Shown here: one piece after another, positions 32,329-39,980 of the stretch
How positions within the stretch are numbered: position 1 is the first letter of the stretch
Layout: every line of letters starts with the position of its first letter
Notes under the pieces: generated by a model
Databases searched by the model: none
Seen by the model: the letters and a program-made list of their open reading frames with translations, nothing else
Told to the model about the DNA's origin: nothing
From: Actinomadura syzygii
GTDB taxonomy: Bacteria > Actinomycetota > Actinomycetes > Streptosporangiales > Streptosporangiaceae
Direction: 5' to 3'
Assembly (NCBI RefSeq): GCF_008085905.1
Contig: NZ_VSFF01000022.1
Location: 1-64,000 of the forward strand
DNA: 64,000 bases
Translations under genes and position numbers: made by a program

Positions 32329-33438
32329 ATGAGTTCTGACCGCTTGGATCGTCGGCGGATTTCCCGGTTCACGCTGTCGGGGGTCACCGACGCCGAGATC
32401 AGCGCGCATCCCTTTTCGACGGACGACGGGCTGGGCCTGAGCCTCACCCGGTTCCGCCGCCGCGAATGCGACGACGTGGTCCTGCTGATACACGGGATCT
32501 CGTGCTCATCGGACATGTTCATCATGCCGGAGCACACCAACCTGGTGAATTTCCTGCACGACTCCGGGTTCGGCGACGTGTGGACGCTCGACTTCCGGAT
32601 GAGCGCCAGATTTCCGTACAACTCCGAGACACACCGCTACAACCTCGACGACATCGCCCACTACGACCACCCGGCGGCGCTCGCCGAACTGCGCCGCCAC
32701 ATCGGCGACAGGCGCGTCCACGTCATCGCGCACTGCCTGGGCGCGGCGTCGTTCTCCATGGCCCTGTCCGCCGGGACGGTCACCGGCATCACCAGCCTGA
32801 CCTGCAACAGCGTCTCGCTGGTCGCGCGGACGCCGCGCTGGTCGAAGATGAAGCTCGGCTACGCGCCGCCGATCGTGGAGTACCTTCTCGGGCCGTACCA
32901 GCTCGACCCGCGCTATTCGACCGCGCCCGTGCTGACCCGAGGCTGGATGCTCGCCAAGGCGATCAGGCCGTTCCATCGCGCGTGCGACGAGCCCGCCTGC
33001 CACATGCTCGCCTTCATGTGGGGCTGCGGAAAGCCCATCTTCACGCACGAGAAGATGTCGCCCGTCACGCATGCCCGGCTGACCGACCTGTTCGGCGTGT
33101 GCAACCTCAATTACTACCGCCAGGTCCACAAAATGGTGCAGGCGGGACGCGCGGTGAAATTCGACCGCCACGACTCACGCCACAGGGACCTGCCGGACGA
33201 CTACCTCGCGAAGGCCGCCGACGTCACAACGCCGATCCTGTTCCTCACCGGGGACCGCAACAACGTGTTCAGCGGCTCCAACATCGCGTGCCACCGGCGG
33301 CTGGAATCGGTCGCGCCCGGTCTCCACGAACTGGCGGTCCTGCCCGGATACGGCCACCAGGACCCGTTCATGGGCGCCCGCGCCGACACCGAGGTGTTCC
33401 CGCAGATCCTCGATTTCCTGAAGCGAAAAGCAGGTTGA
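32329..33438 (+). CDS. alpha/beta hydrolase with Cys in the nucleophile position
   Basis: A 369-residue hydrolase. LLIHGISCSSDMFIMPEHTNLVNFLHDSGFGDVWTLDFRMS gives the oxyanion region, VHVIAHCLGAASFSMALSAG the nucleophile elbow, ILFLTGDRNNVF the acid strand and LPGYGHQDPFMG the catalytic His. The elbow reads H-C-L-G rather than H-S-x-G, so Cys replaces Ser. The sequence resembles the alpha/beta-hydrolase domain attached to GMC cholesterol-oxidase-like proteins, where Cys here may also occur. Downstream of the WD40 gene by 31 bp; followed by a strong hairpin. The substrate is unknown, possibly a sterol-like ester. Confidence 0.82.
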   Translation: MSSDRLDRRRISRFTLSGVTDAEISAHPFSTDDGLGLSLTRFRRRECDDVVLLIHGISCSSDMFIMPEHTNLVNFLHDSGFGDVWTLDFRMSARFPYNSETHRYNLDDIAHYDHPAALAELRRHIGDRRVHVIAHCLGAASFSMALSAGTVTGITSLTCNSVSLVARTPRWSKMKLGYAPPIVEYLLGPYQLDPRYSTAPVLTRGWMLAKAIRPFHRACDEPACHMLAFMWGCGKPIFTHEKMSPVTHARLTDLFGVCNLNYYRQVHKMVQAGRAVKFDRHDSRHRDLPDDYLAKAADVTTPILFLTGDRNNVFSGSNIACHRRLESVAPGLHELAVLPGYGHQDPFMGARADTEVFPQILDFLKRKAG

Positions 33439-33447
33439 GCAAAATTC

Positions 33448-33483
33448 GCCGGAGAGCCCGTGGCGGGGCACGGGCTCTCCGGC
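33448..33483. terminator. bidirectional terminator between convergent hydrolase genes
   Basis: GCCGGAGAGCCCGTG (33448-33462) and CACGGGCTCTCCGGC (33469-33483) form a perfect 15-bp stem with a 6-nt loop. On the minus strand it is followed by GAATTTTGC, giving a short T-run for the minus-strand hydrolase. It begins 10 bp after the plus-strand hydrolase stop. Confidence 0.85.
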
Positions 33484-33494
33484 ACCGTCAACGC

Positions 33495-34472
33495 CTACCG
33501 TGAGTGCTTGCGCACGAACGCGCGGAGGGCTGGGTTGTAAACATCCGAGCGCTCCCACTGGGGCGCGTGACCGCATTCGTTCGCCACCACCGTCTCCACG
33601 TCGCGGAAATAGCTCGCCATGATCCGCTGGACGCTCGGCGGGCTGTAGAGGTCGGCGTCCCCCCAGATCAGCAGGGTCGGCACCCGCACCCGCCGCTTCA
33701 CGTCCGCCCAGCTGAACGTGTTCTCGTTCCCCTGATCGACGTCGCTGTTGCGGGCGCGGTGGTGGATGTCGAGCCATGCCGCCGTCCCGGCCACGTTGAC
33801 CGCGCGGTAGGACGGGCCGAGCTCGATGAAGTCGGCGGGCATGTCGGAGAAGCCGGTCGGCCGGAGCCGCTTGAGCATGTCCTTGTAGTCCTGGTCCGAC
33901 GCCCCGGTGAGGCTGCCGCTGATGACGAGGCCGAGCAGCCGCTCCGGGTGGGACAGCGCGTAGTCGAGCGCCACTCCCCCGCCCGCCGCCACGCCCACGG
34001 CGTGGAACTTGCGGATGCCGAGGTGCTCGACGAGGGCGTGCAGGTCGGCGGTCCCGGTGCCCGGGTCGTCGGCGGGCGGCGCGTCCGACTTGAAGTGCCC
34101 GCGCCGCGAGTAGCCGATGACGCGGTACCCGGCCTTGGCGAAGTACGGCTGCTGGTAGGGCCAGCTCTCCGCGCTGCCGCTGTAGGGGTGCAGCAGGACG
34201 ATCGGCGTGCCGCGGCCTCCGGTGTCCCAGTACCAGACACGCCCGCCGGGCACCGGGGCGTAGCCCTCGGTGGCCGGGGCCTGCGGCGGGATCGGGATGA
34301 TCGGCAGCGGGGAGTCCGGCCGGGGCAGGCCGCCGCCCGCGGCGAACGCGCTCCCCCCGGTGGCGGCGAACGCGGCGCCGCCCGCCGCGAGCATCGCCGC
34401 CCCGCCGAGCAGGCCGCGACGGCCGACCGCCGGCTCCGCCCATTTTCGCAGGGCTCTTTCGTTGGTCGTCAT
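33495..34472 (-). CDS. secreted alpha/beta hydrolase-fold protein lacking the nucleophile Ser
   Basis: A 325-residue protein with a Tat-type signal (VGRRGLLGGAAMLAAGGAAFAA). The fold is clear: PIVLLHPYSGSAESWPYQQPYFAKAGYRVIGYSRRGHFKSD, then FHAVGVAAGGGVALDYALSHPERLLGLVISGSLTG, TLLIWGDADLYSPP (acid) and ANECGHAPQWERSD (His). The nucleophile elbow reads G-V-A-A-G where G-x-S-x-G is expected, so the serine is Ala. It may be a non-hydrolytic member, a lyase or a binding protein. Start ATG 34472 has GAGGAGG upstream. It is not in an operon with the downstream convergent gene. Confidence 0.85.
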   Translation of the reverse strand: MTTNERALRKWAEPAVGRRGLLGGAAMLAAGGAAFAATGGSAFAAGGGLPRPDSPLPIIPIPPQAPATEGYAPVPGGRVWYWDTGGRGTPIVLLHPYSGSAESWPYQQPYFAKAGYRVIGYSRRGHFKSDAPPADDPGTGTADLHALVEHLGIRKFHAVGVAAGGGVALDYALSHPERLLGLVISGSLTGASDQDYKDMLKRLRPTGFSDMPADFIELGPSYRAVNVAGTAAWLDIHHRARNSDVDQGNENTFSWADVKRRVRVPTLLIWGDADLYSPPSVQRIMASYFRDVETVVANECGHAPQWERSDVYNPALRAFVRKHSR

Positions 34473-34555
34473 ACAAGACCTCCTCAGTCTCGACCTCAGA
34501 TGTCCGCGCCCTAGCGCGCGGCACCCGGTCGCTCTCCCCCGAAGCTCCGTGCGTC

Positions 34556-35542
34556 CTACCTGGACGGGGTCGGCGCCGCCGCCGACCTCACCTCCGGCAG
34601 CCGTCCGATCGCGGCGGCGTACTCCTCCACCAGCCGCTCGACGATCCGCGCGGCGGGCAGGACCGCGTCGATGAGGCCCGCCGACTGCCCCATCTCGACC
34701 TTGCCGCCGGCGACGTCGCCGTCGACGGCGGCCGTCCGCAGGCTGGCGGCGGTGAACTCGGCGCGGCGCCGCTCCAGGTCGGCGCCGCCGCTCTCCAGTT
34801 CCAGCATCCGCTCGGCGAAGTCGTTCGCCCGGACGCGGATCAGGCCGAGGCCGCGGCCCACCGTCCGGGTGTCGCCGATCCCGGACGCCAGCACCGCCTC
34901 CTTGTAGGAGGGGTGCACGTTGGCCTCGTCGCTGGCGAGGAAGCGCGTGCCGAACTGCGCCGCGCCGCAGCCGAGGGCCAGCGCGGCGGCGAGGCCCGCG
35001 CCGTCCGCGAACCCGCCCGAGGCGATCACCGGGACGCCGGGGAACCGCCGCGTCACCGCGCGCACCGTGACCAGCGTGGAGACCAGCCCGGCGGGCGGGT
35101 GGCCGCCCGCCTCCGCGCCGACGACGACGAGGCCGTCGACCCCGGCGTCCACCGCCTTGGCCGCGTGCTCCTCGGACGCCACGACGTGCAGGCAGATCGT
35201 CCCGACGTCCTTGAAGCGGCGCAGGTAGCGGCGCGGGCCGCCCTGCGACGCGATCAGCACCGGGATCCGCCGGGCCGCGAGCAGCTCGATGACCTCGTCC
35301 GCGGCCGTGCGGTAGAGCGGCAGGTTCACCGCGTACGGACGGCCGGTGCCCGCCGCGACCTCGCCGATCGTCCGGTCGAGGTCGGGCAGCCGCATCGGCC
35401 CGGCGGCGACCACGCCGAGACCCCCCGCGTTCGACACCGCGAGCGGCAGCCGCGAGTCCGACGACGCCCACGACATCCCCGCCTGGACGATCGGCAGATC
35501 ACAGCCGAGCAGCCGCGTGACACCCGTCTCGATCACGCTCAT
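34556..35542 (-). CDS. nitronate monooxygenase / NMO-type TIM-barrel flavoprotein
   Basis: A 328-residue FMN enzyme. LLGCDLPIVQAGMSWASSDSRLPLAVSNAGGLGVVAAG is the family opening, VDGLVVVGAEAGGHPPAG contains the conserved (E/A)AGGH phosphate/active-site segment, and VIASGGFADGAGLAAALALGCGAAQFGTRFLASDEANVHPSYKEAVL ends the barrel. The family includes nitronate monooxygenases and FabK-like enoyl reductases. It lies 73 bp downstream of the acyl-CoA operon, after two hairpins, with its own ribosome site, so read-through co-expression is possible. Confidence 0.88.
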   Translation of the reverse strand: MSVIETGVTRLLGCDLPIVQAGMSWASSDSRLPLAVSNAGGLGVVAAGPMRLPDLDRTIGEVAAGTGRPYAVNLPLYRTAADEVIELLAARRIPVLIASQGGPRRYLRRFKDVGTICLHVVASEEHAAKAVDAGVDGLVVVGAEAGGHPPAGLVSTLVTVRAVTRRFPGVPVIASGGFADGAGLAAALALGCGAAQFGTRFLASDEANVHPSYKEAVLASGIGDTRTVGRGLGLIRVRANDFAERMLELESGGADLERRRAEFTAASLRTAAVDGDVAGGKVEMGQSAGLIDAVLPAARIVERLVEEYAAAIGRLPEVRSAAAPTPSR

Positions 35543-35556
35543 CCTGCTCTGCCTTT

Positions 35557-35574
35557 CTGGGGGACGACCCCCAG
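35557..35574. other. hairpin CTGGGGG-ACGA-CCCCCAG before the NMO gene
   Basis: A perfect 7-bp GC stem with an ACGA tetraloop, 15 bp upstream of the NMO start codon on the minus strand. It is the second of two hairpins in the gap after the acyl-CoA operon; it may attenuate read-through into the NMO gene. Confidence 0.4.
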
Positions 35575-35585
35575 GCCCCCGGCCC

Positions 35586-35628
35586 GGAGGCGGGATGATC
35601 CTCGCTTCGCTCCGGTCATCCCGCCTCC
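35586..35628 (-). terminator. 13-bp hairpin at the end of the acyl-CoA operon
   Basis: GGAGGCGGGATGA (35586-35598) and TCATCCCGCCTCC (35616-35628) pair perfectly around a 17-nt loop. The stop codon of the acyl-CoA synthetase gene lies within the right arm. The loop itself holds CTCGCTTCGCTC, and no T-run follows. Confidence 0.6.
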
Positions 35629-37277
35629 GCGGGATCCAGTAGGCGTCGGGCGTGGTCGGCGAGGTGGCGTTTCGGGACCTTCGAGCTGGCCGTCATGCCG
35701 AACTCCTCGAAGCTCGCGACCACGTGGACGTGGCGCGGCACCTTGAACCCGGCGAGGCGCTCGCGGGCCCAGGCGGTGACGTCGTCCGGCCCGACCCGGT
35801 GCCCGTCGGCGGGGACGACGAACGCGAACGGGACCTCCATCAGCCGGTCGTCCGGCACGCCGACCACCGCCGCCTGCCGGATGCCGGGATGGTGGTGCAG
35901 GACGTCCTCGATCTCGGTCGGCGAGACGTTCTCCCCGCCGACGCGGATGACCTCCTTGGCCCGGCCGACGAACTCCAGGCGGCCGTCGGGGCCGAGGCGG
36001 CCGAGGTCGCCGGTGCGCAGCCAGCCGTCCGGCGACAGCGCCTCCGCGGTCTCGGCGGGCATCTCGAAGTAGCCGCGCATGACGTTCCAGCCGCGCACGA
36101 GGATCTCGCCGACCCCGCCGGGCGGGACGTCCCGTCCGGCGGCCGGGTCGTGCACGCGGACCTCGACGCCGGGCTCGGGCAGCATCCGGCCGGAGAGCCG
36201 CACGTCCTCGGGCTCCCACCAGGCCGACTGCGCCACGTTCGGGGACGCCTCGGACAGCCCGTAGCCGACGACGCACTCGGCCGCGCCGAGCTCGGTCGCG
36301 ATGCGCCGGACGACGGCGGGCGACGCGGCCGCCCACGCCCCGCGCAGCCGCAGCCGCCGCCGGGGCAGGTCGGGATGGTTCAGCAGCATCAGGGCGATGG
36401 TGTCGTTGCCGGAGAAGTGGGTGCAGCGCTCGTCCTCGATGAGGCGGAGCGCCTCGCCGGGCTCGAACCTGTCCATCGTCACCACGGTCGCGGCGTGCTG
36501 GAGGCAGGCGAGGACGGTCAGCGTGCTGCCCGCCGCGTGGAAGAACGGCCGCGCGCTGTGGAACCGGTCGCCGGGCCGCAGCCCGAGCCGCGCGCCCGAG
36601 AAGAAGGCGTCGGCGCACATGCTGCGCTGGGTCAGCAGCACGCCCTTCGGGTGGGACGTGGTGCCGGACGTGTACTGGATCAGCAGGACGTCGTCCGGCG
36701 CGCCGCACGGCTCCACCGGCGGCGCCGGGGCCGCGCGGAAGTCGTCCCAGGAGCGGGCGGCGGCGGGGACGTCCGAGCCGAGCACGACCACCGACCGCAG
36801 GTCGGGCAGCGCGGGGTCGGGCAGCGCGGAGTCGGCGGCGGGGCAGATCTCCCGCAGCACGGCGATGAAGTCGATGTTCAGGAACCGGTCGGCGACGAAT
36901 AGGATCGAGGACCGCGACTGCCGCAGCGCGTACGCGATCTCCGGCGCCCGCCACCGGGTGTTGACGGGCACGGTCACCGCGCCCAGGGAGCCGATGGCGA
37001 GGAAGAGCGTGACCCATTCCGGCCCGTTGCCGAGGCAGACGGCCACGTGGTCGCCGCGCCGGACACCGGCCGCGGTCAACCCCGCCCGGACGGCCGCGAC
37101 CTCGTCGGCCAGCGCGGCGTAGGTGATCCGGCCGCGCGGGGTGACGACGGCCTCGACATCGCCCGCGACGGCCGCCGCGCGGCGCAGCGCCTCGTGGACG
37201 GTCAGCGGGCACACCCCGGCCAGCTCGTCGGCCGGGGCCGGTGCTTCGGCTCGGGTCTGCGCGGTCCGCGGTTCCAT
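35616..37277 (-). CDS. acyl-CoA synthetase (AMP-forming, class I adenylate-forming)
   Basis: A 553-residue ligase that activates a carboxylic acid to its CoA thioester. The ATP motif VLLIQYTSGTTSHPKGVLLTQ (about 178-198), YGLSEASPNVAQS, GWLRTGDLGRLGPDGRLEFVGRAKEVIRVGGENVSPTEIEDVL and the terminal RLAGFKVPRHVHVV with the catalytic-Lys-type end are all present. The substrate is not predictable from these. Last gene of the minus-strand operon; AAGGAGAG lies before its ATG, 3 bp after the enoyl-CoA hydratase stop. Confidence 0.92.
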   Translation of the reverse strand: MEPRTAQTRAEAPAPADELAGVCPLTVHEALRRAAAVAGDVEAVVTPRGRITYAALADEVAAVRAGLTAAGVRRGDHVAVCLGNGPEWVTLFLAIGSLGAVTVPVNTRWRAPEIAYALRQSRSSILFVADRFLNIDFIAVLREICPAADSALPDPALPDLRSVVVLGSDVPAAARSWDDFRAAPAPPVEPCGAPDDVLLIQYTSGTTSHPKGVLLTQRSMCADAFFSGARLGLRPGDRFHSARPFFHAAGSTLTVLACLQHAATVVTMDRFEPGEALRLIEDERCTHFSGNDTIALMLLNHPDLPRRRLRLRGAWAAASPAVVRRIATELGAAECVVGYGLSEASPNVAQSAWWEPEDVRLSGRMLPEPGVEVRVHDPAAGRDVPPGGVGEILVRGWNVMRGYFEMPAETAEALSPDGWLRTGDLGRLGPDGRLEFVGRAKEVIRVGGENVSPTEIEDVLHHHPGIRQAAVVGVPDDRLMEVPFAFVVPADGHRVGPDDVTAWARERLAGFKVPRHVHVVASFEEFGMTASSKVPKRHLADHARRLLDPAEAG

Positions 37278-37280
37278 GGC

Positions 37281-38051
37281 TCAGCTCTCCTTGCGCCGCA
37301 TGGCCGTGGCGAAGTTCTCGACGCCGCCGCGCCAGCCGCCATCCGCGAGGCAGCGCTCGATCGCCGCCATCTCGATCCGGATGCCCTTCGCGAGGTCGGT
37401 CTCCGAGCCGAGGTCGACGGCCTGCTTGGTCAGCGCCATCGCGAGGCGCGGCGCACCCGCGATCTTCGCGGCGAGTTCCGCGCCGGTCGCCAGCAGCTCG
37501 GCGGCGGGGACCGTCCGCGCCACGAGGCCGATGGCGACGGCCTCGGCAGCGGGCATCGTCCGGGACGTGAACAGAAGCTCCTTCGCGCGGCGCTTGCCGA
37601 CGACGCGCTGGAGCCGCTGCGTCGCGCCGACCGTCCCCCAGTGCGCCTCGGGGAACCGGAACGTCGCGTCGTCGGCGGCGACGATGAAGTCGCAGGACAT
37701 GGCGATCTCCCCGCCGGAGCCGACGACCGGGCCGTGCGCCAGCGCCACCACGGGCTTCGCGCACCGCTCGATCGCCTCGTAGGCGGCAAAGGACGCGAGC
37801 CGCCGGGCGCGCACCCAGCCCTCGTCGCGGCCCTGCCGCTCCTTGAGGTCGGCGCCCGCGCAGAACGCCGGCCCGGCCGCCCGCAGCAGGACGGCCCCGA
37901 CGCCGTCGTCGGCGTCCAGCCGCGCGAACACCTCGCTCAGCCGGTGGCACATGGCGAGGTTCAGCGCGTTGCGGGACCCCGGCCGGTTCAGCACGACGTG
38001 CGCGACGCCGTCCGCCTCCTCCACCAGCACCGGGTCGTCGGTGGCGCCCAT
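37281..38051 (-). CDS. enoyl-CoA hydratase/isomerase family protein (1)
   Basis: A 256-residue crotonase-fold enzyme. VAHVVLNRPGSRNALNLAMCHRL and AGPAFCAGADLKERQG are typical, as is KPVVALAHGPVVGSGGEIAMSCDFIVAADDATFRFPEAHWG, whose GxxGGG-like oxyanion segment is intact. The Glu of true hydratases is seen in FPEAHWGTVGA. Reactions in the family include hydration, isomerisation and C-C cleavage. It is one of two crotonase-fold genes in this operon; adjacent to CaiB-type CoA-transferase with one base between. Confidence 0.9.
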   Translation of the reverse strand: MGATDDPVLVEEADGVAHVVLNRPGSRNALNLAMCHRLSEVFARLDADDGVGAVLLRAAGPAFCAGADLKERQGRDEGWVRARRLASFAAYEAIERCAKPVVALAHGPVVGSGGEIAMSCDFIVAADDATFRFPEAHWGTVGATQRLQRVVGKRRAKELLFTSRTMPAAEAVAIGLVARTVPAAELLATGAELAAKIAGAPRLAMALTKQAVDLGSETDLAKGIRIEMAAIERCLADGGWRGGVENFATAMRRKES

Positions 38052-38052
38052 G

Positions 38053-39243
38053 TCAGACCGTCCCTTCTTCGCGCAGCCGGGCCACGTCCGCCCGGTCCAG
38101 GCCGAGGAGGCCGGTGAGCACGTCCTCGGTGTCGGCGCCGAGCAGCGGCGGGACGCCCGGCTCGGGATAGTCGCGGCCGTCCACGCGCAGCGGCGTGCGC
38201 AGGGCGCCGAACTCGCCCTCGACGGGATGGTCGAAGCTGCCCACCATCCCTCGGGCCGTGGTGTGCGGGTCGGCGAGCGCCTCGCGGGCCGAGTTCACCT
38301 CCCCGGCGGGGACGTCGACCGCGCGCAGCTCGTCCGCGAGGGGGTGCCGGGTCCGGCGGCCGATGGCGGCGGCGAGCGCGGCCATCACCCGGCCGCGCTG
38401 CGCGAGCCGTCCGGCGTTGGCGGCGAGGCCGGGGTCGGCGGCCAGCTCGGGCAGGTCGAGCACCCGGCACAGCGGGCCCCAGTGCTGGTCGCTGCAGCTG
38501 ATGTGCAGCCAGCCGCCGTCCGCGCACTGGAACGCGGCGGACGGGACCCGTCCCGGGTGCTCGGTGCCGGTGCGGGACGGGTCCTCGTCCAGCGCGAAGA
38601 TCCGCGCGGCGGCCAGCGCGAGCAGGCTCGTCTGGACGTCCATCATCGCGAGGTCCACGTGCGAGCCGCGTCCGTCCGCGCCGCGTCCGAGGAGCCCGGT
38701 GAGGATCGCGATGGTGATCCACAGCCCGGACGTCATGTCGGAGATCGGGACGCCGACCTTCGCGGGCGGCGTGTCCGGGTGGCCGGTGAGCGACATGATC
38801 CCGGACAGCGCCTGGAAGACGGTGTCGTAGCCCTTGCGGTCCGAGTACGGCCCGGACCGGCCGAAACCGGAGCTGGACACGTAGACCAGCCGCGGGTTGC
38901 GCTCTGCCAGCGCCTCGTATCCGAGCCCGTACTTGTCCATGGTGCCGGGCATGAAGTTCTCCACCACGACGTCGGCGCGGTCGGCCAGCTCGCGGGCGAT
39001 GTCCTGCCCGCGCGGGGAGCTCAGGTCGAGCGTCACCGACCGCTTGCCGCGGTTGACGGTGAAGAAGTAGGCGCTCTCGCCGCCGGGCAGGCGCGGCTCG
39101 AACGTCCGGGTCTCGTCGCCGCGCCGGGGCCGCTCGATCTTGATGACGTCGGCGCCGAGCTCGGCGAGGATCTGGGTGGCGAGCGGACCGGCGAGGACGC
39201 GGGTGAAGTCCAGCACGGTCACACCCCGCAGCGGCCCCGTCAT
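38053..39243 (-). CDS. CaiB/BaiF family CoA-transferase
   Basis: A 396-residue class III CoA-transferase. It opens GVTVLDFTRVLAGPLATQILAELGADVIKIERPRRGDETR, with the family's catalytic Asp in YVSSSGFGRSGPYSDRKGYDTVFQALSGIMSLTGHPDTPPAKVG-type region, then VHVDLAMMDVQTSLL. The enzyme swaps CoA between an acyl-CoA and a free acid. It overlaps the preceding enoyl-CoA hydratase by four bases, so the operon is translationally coupled. An operon with both a ligase and a CoA-transferase can activate its acid in two ways. Confidence 0.92.
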   Translation of the reverse strand: MTGPLRGVTVLDFTRVLAGPLATQILAELGADVIKIERPRRGDETRTFEPRLPGGESAYFFTVNRGKRSVTLDLSSPRGQDIARELADRADVVVENFMPGTMDKYGLGYEALAERNPRLVYVSSSGFGRSGPYSDRKGYDTVFQALSGIMSLTGHPDTPPAKVGVPISDMTSGLWITIAILTGLLGRGADGRGSHVDLAMMDVQTSLLALAAARIFALDEDPSRTGTEHPGRVPSAAFQCADGGWLHISCSDQHWGPLCRVLDLPELAADPGLAANAGRLAQRGRVMAALAAAIGRRTRHPLADELRAVDVPAGEVNSAREALADPHTTARGMVGSFDHPVEGEFGALRTPLRVDGRDYPEPGVPPLLGADTEDVLTGLLGLDRADVARLREEGTV

Positions 39244-39980
39244 GCGCCCGCCCCGGGGAACCCGCGCATGATCGCGTTGACGTCGCCGCCGGTCCGCATG
39301 GCCTCCGCGAACGGCAGGTCGGCGACCCGGTGGAACAGGCTCTTGGCCGCCGCCATGGCGAGCGGGTTAACCTCGGCCCAGGCGGCGGCGATCTCCAGCC
39401 CGGCGGCGAGCGCGTCCGCCGGCTCGGCCACCCGGTTGGCGAGGCCGAGGTCGGCCAGCTCGGCGGCGGACAGCACGCGGCCGGTGCTGATCAGCTCGAA
39501 CGCCAGCTTGCGTCCGAAATGCCGCTGCAACCCGGTCATCACGATCGCCGGGACGATCGAGTGCCGCAGCTCCGGGTAGCCGAACTTCACGTCGGACGCG
39601 GCGACCATCATGTCGCAGCCGATGGCGAGCCCCGCCCCGCCGCCCATCGCCGCGCCGCGCACCACGGACACGACGGGCTTGGAGAGCTGCTGCAGCATCG
39701 CCTGCGTGCGGGTCGTCAGCTCGGCCCGCCGGACGACGGCGCGCTGGTTCGCCGGGGTGAGGTCGGCGAACTCCTTGAGGTCGGCTCCGGCGCTGAACGC
39801 CCGTCCCTCGCCGGTGAGGACGACGGCGCGGACCGCCTCGTCCTCGTCGGCCGCGCGCAGCGCGTCGTGCAGGGCGCGGGTGAGCGCGGTGTCGAGCGCG
39901 TTGAGCTTGGCCGGACGGTTCATCCGCAGCACCCGGACGGGGCCGTGGTCGTCCACGAGGAGCACCTCGGACTCAGCCAT
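39240..39980 (-). CDS. enoyl-CoA hydratase/isomerase family protein (2)
   Basis: A 246-residue crotonase-fold protein. VRVLRMNRPAKLNALDTALTRAL, GEGRAFSAGADLKEFADL and KPVVSVVRGAAMGGGAGLAIGCDMMVAASDVKFGYPELRHSIVPAIVM carry the oxyanion GGG and a Glu in YPEL. It overlaps the lyase gene upstream by 8 bp and the CoA-transferase by 4 bp. It is clearly distinct in sequence from the other crotonase in the operon, so the two probably catalyse different steps. Confidence 0.9.
   Translation of the reverse strand: MAESEVLLVDDHGPVRVLRMNRPAKLNALDTALTRALHDALRAADEDEAVRAVVLTGEGRAFSAGADLKEFADLTPANQRAVVRRAELTTRTQAMLQQLSKPVVSVVRGAAMGGGAGLAIGCDMMVAASDVKFGYPELRHSIVPAIVMTGLQRHFGRKLAFELISTGRVLSAAELADLGLANRVAEPADALAAGLEIAAAWAEVNPLAMAAAKSLFHRVADLPFAEAMRTGGDVNAIMRGFPGAGA

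Noticed and set aside
35539..37950. Very long minus-strand frame of about 800 codons overlapping the acyl-CoA synthetase and hydratase genes
   Set aside because: It is an Arg/Ala/Gly-rich shadow produced by GC-rich codons in the other frames; the real genes on the same strand show clear family motifs.
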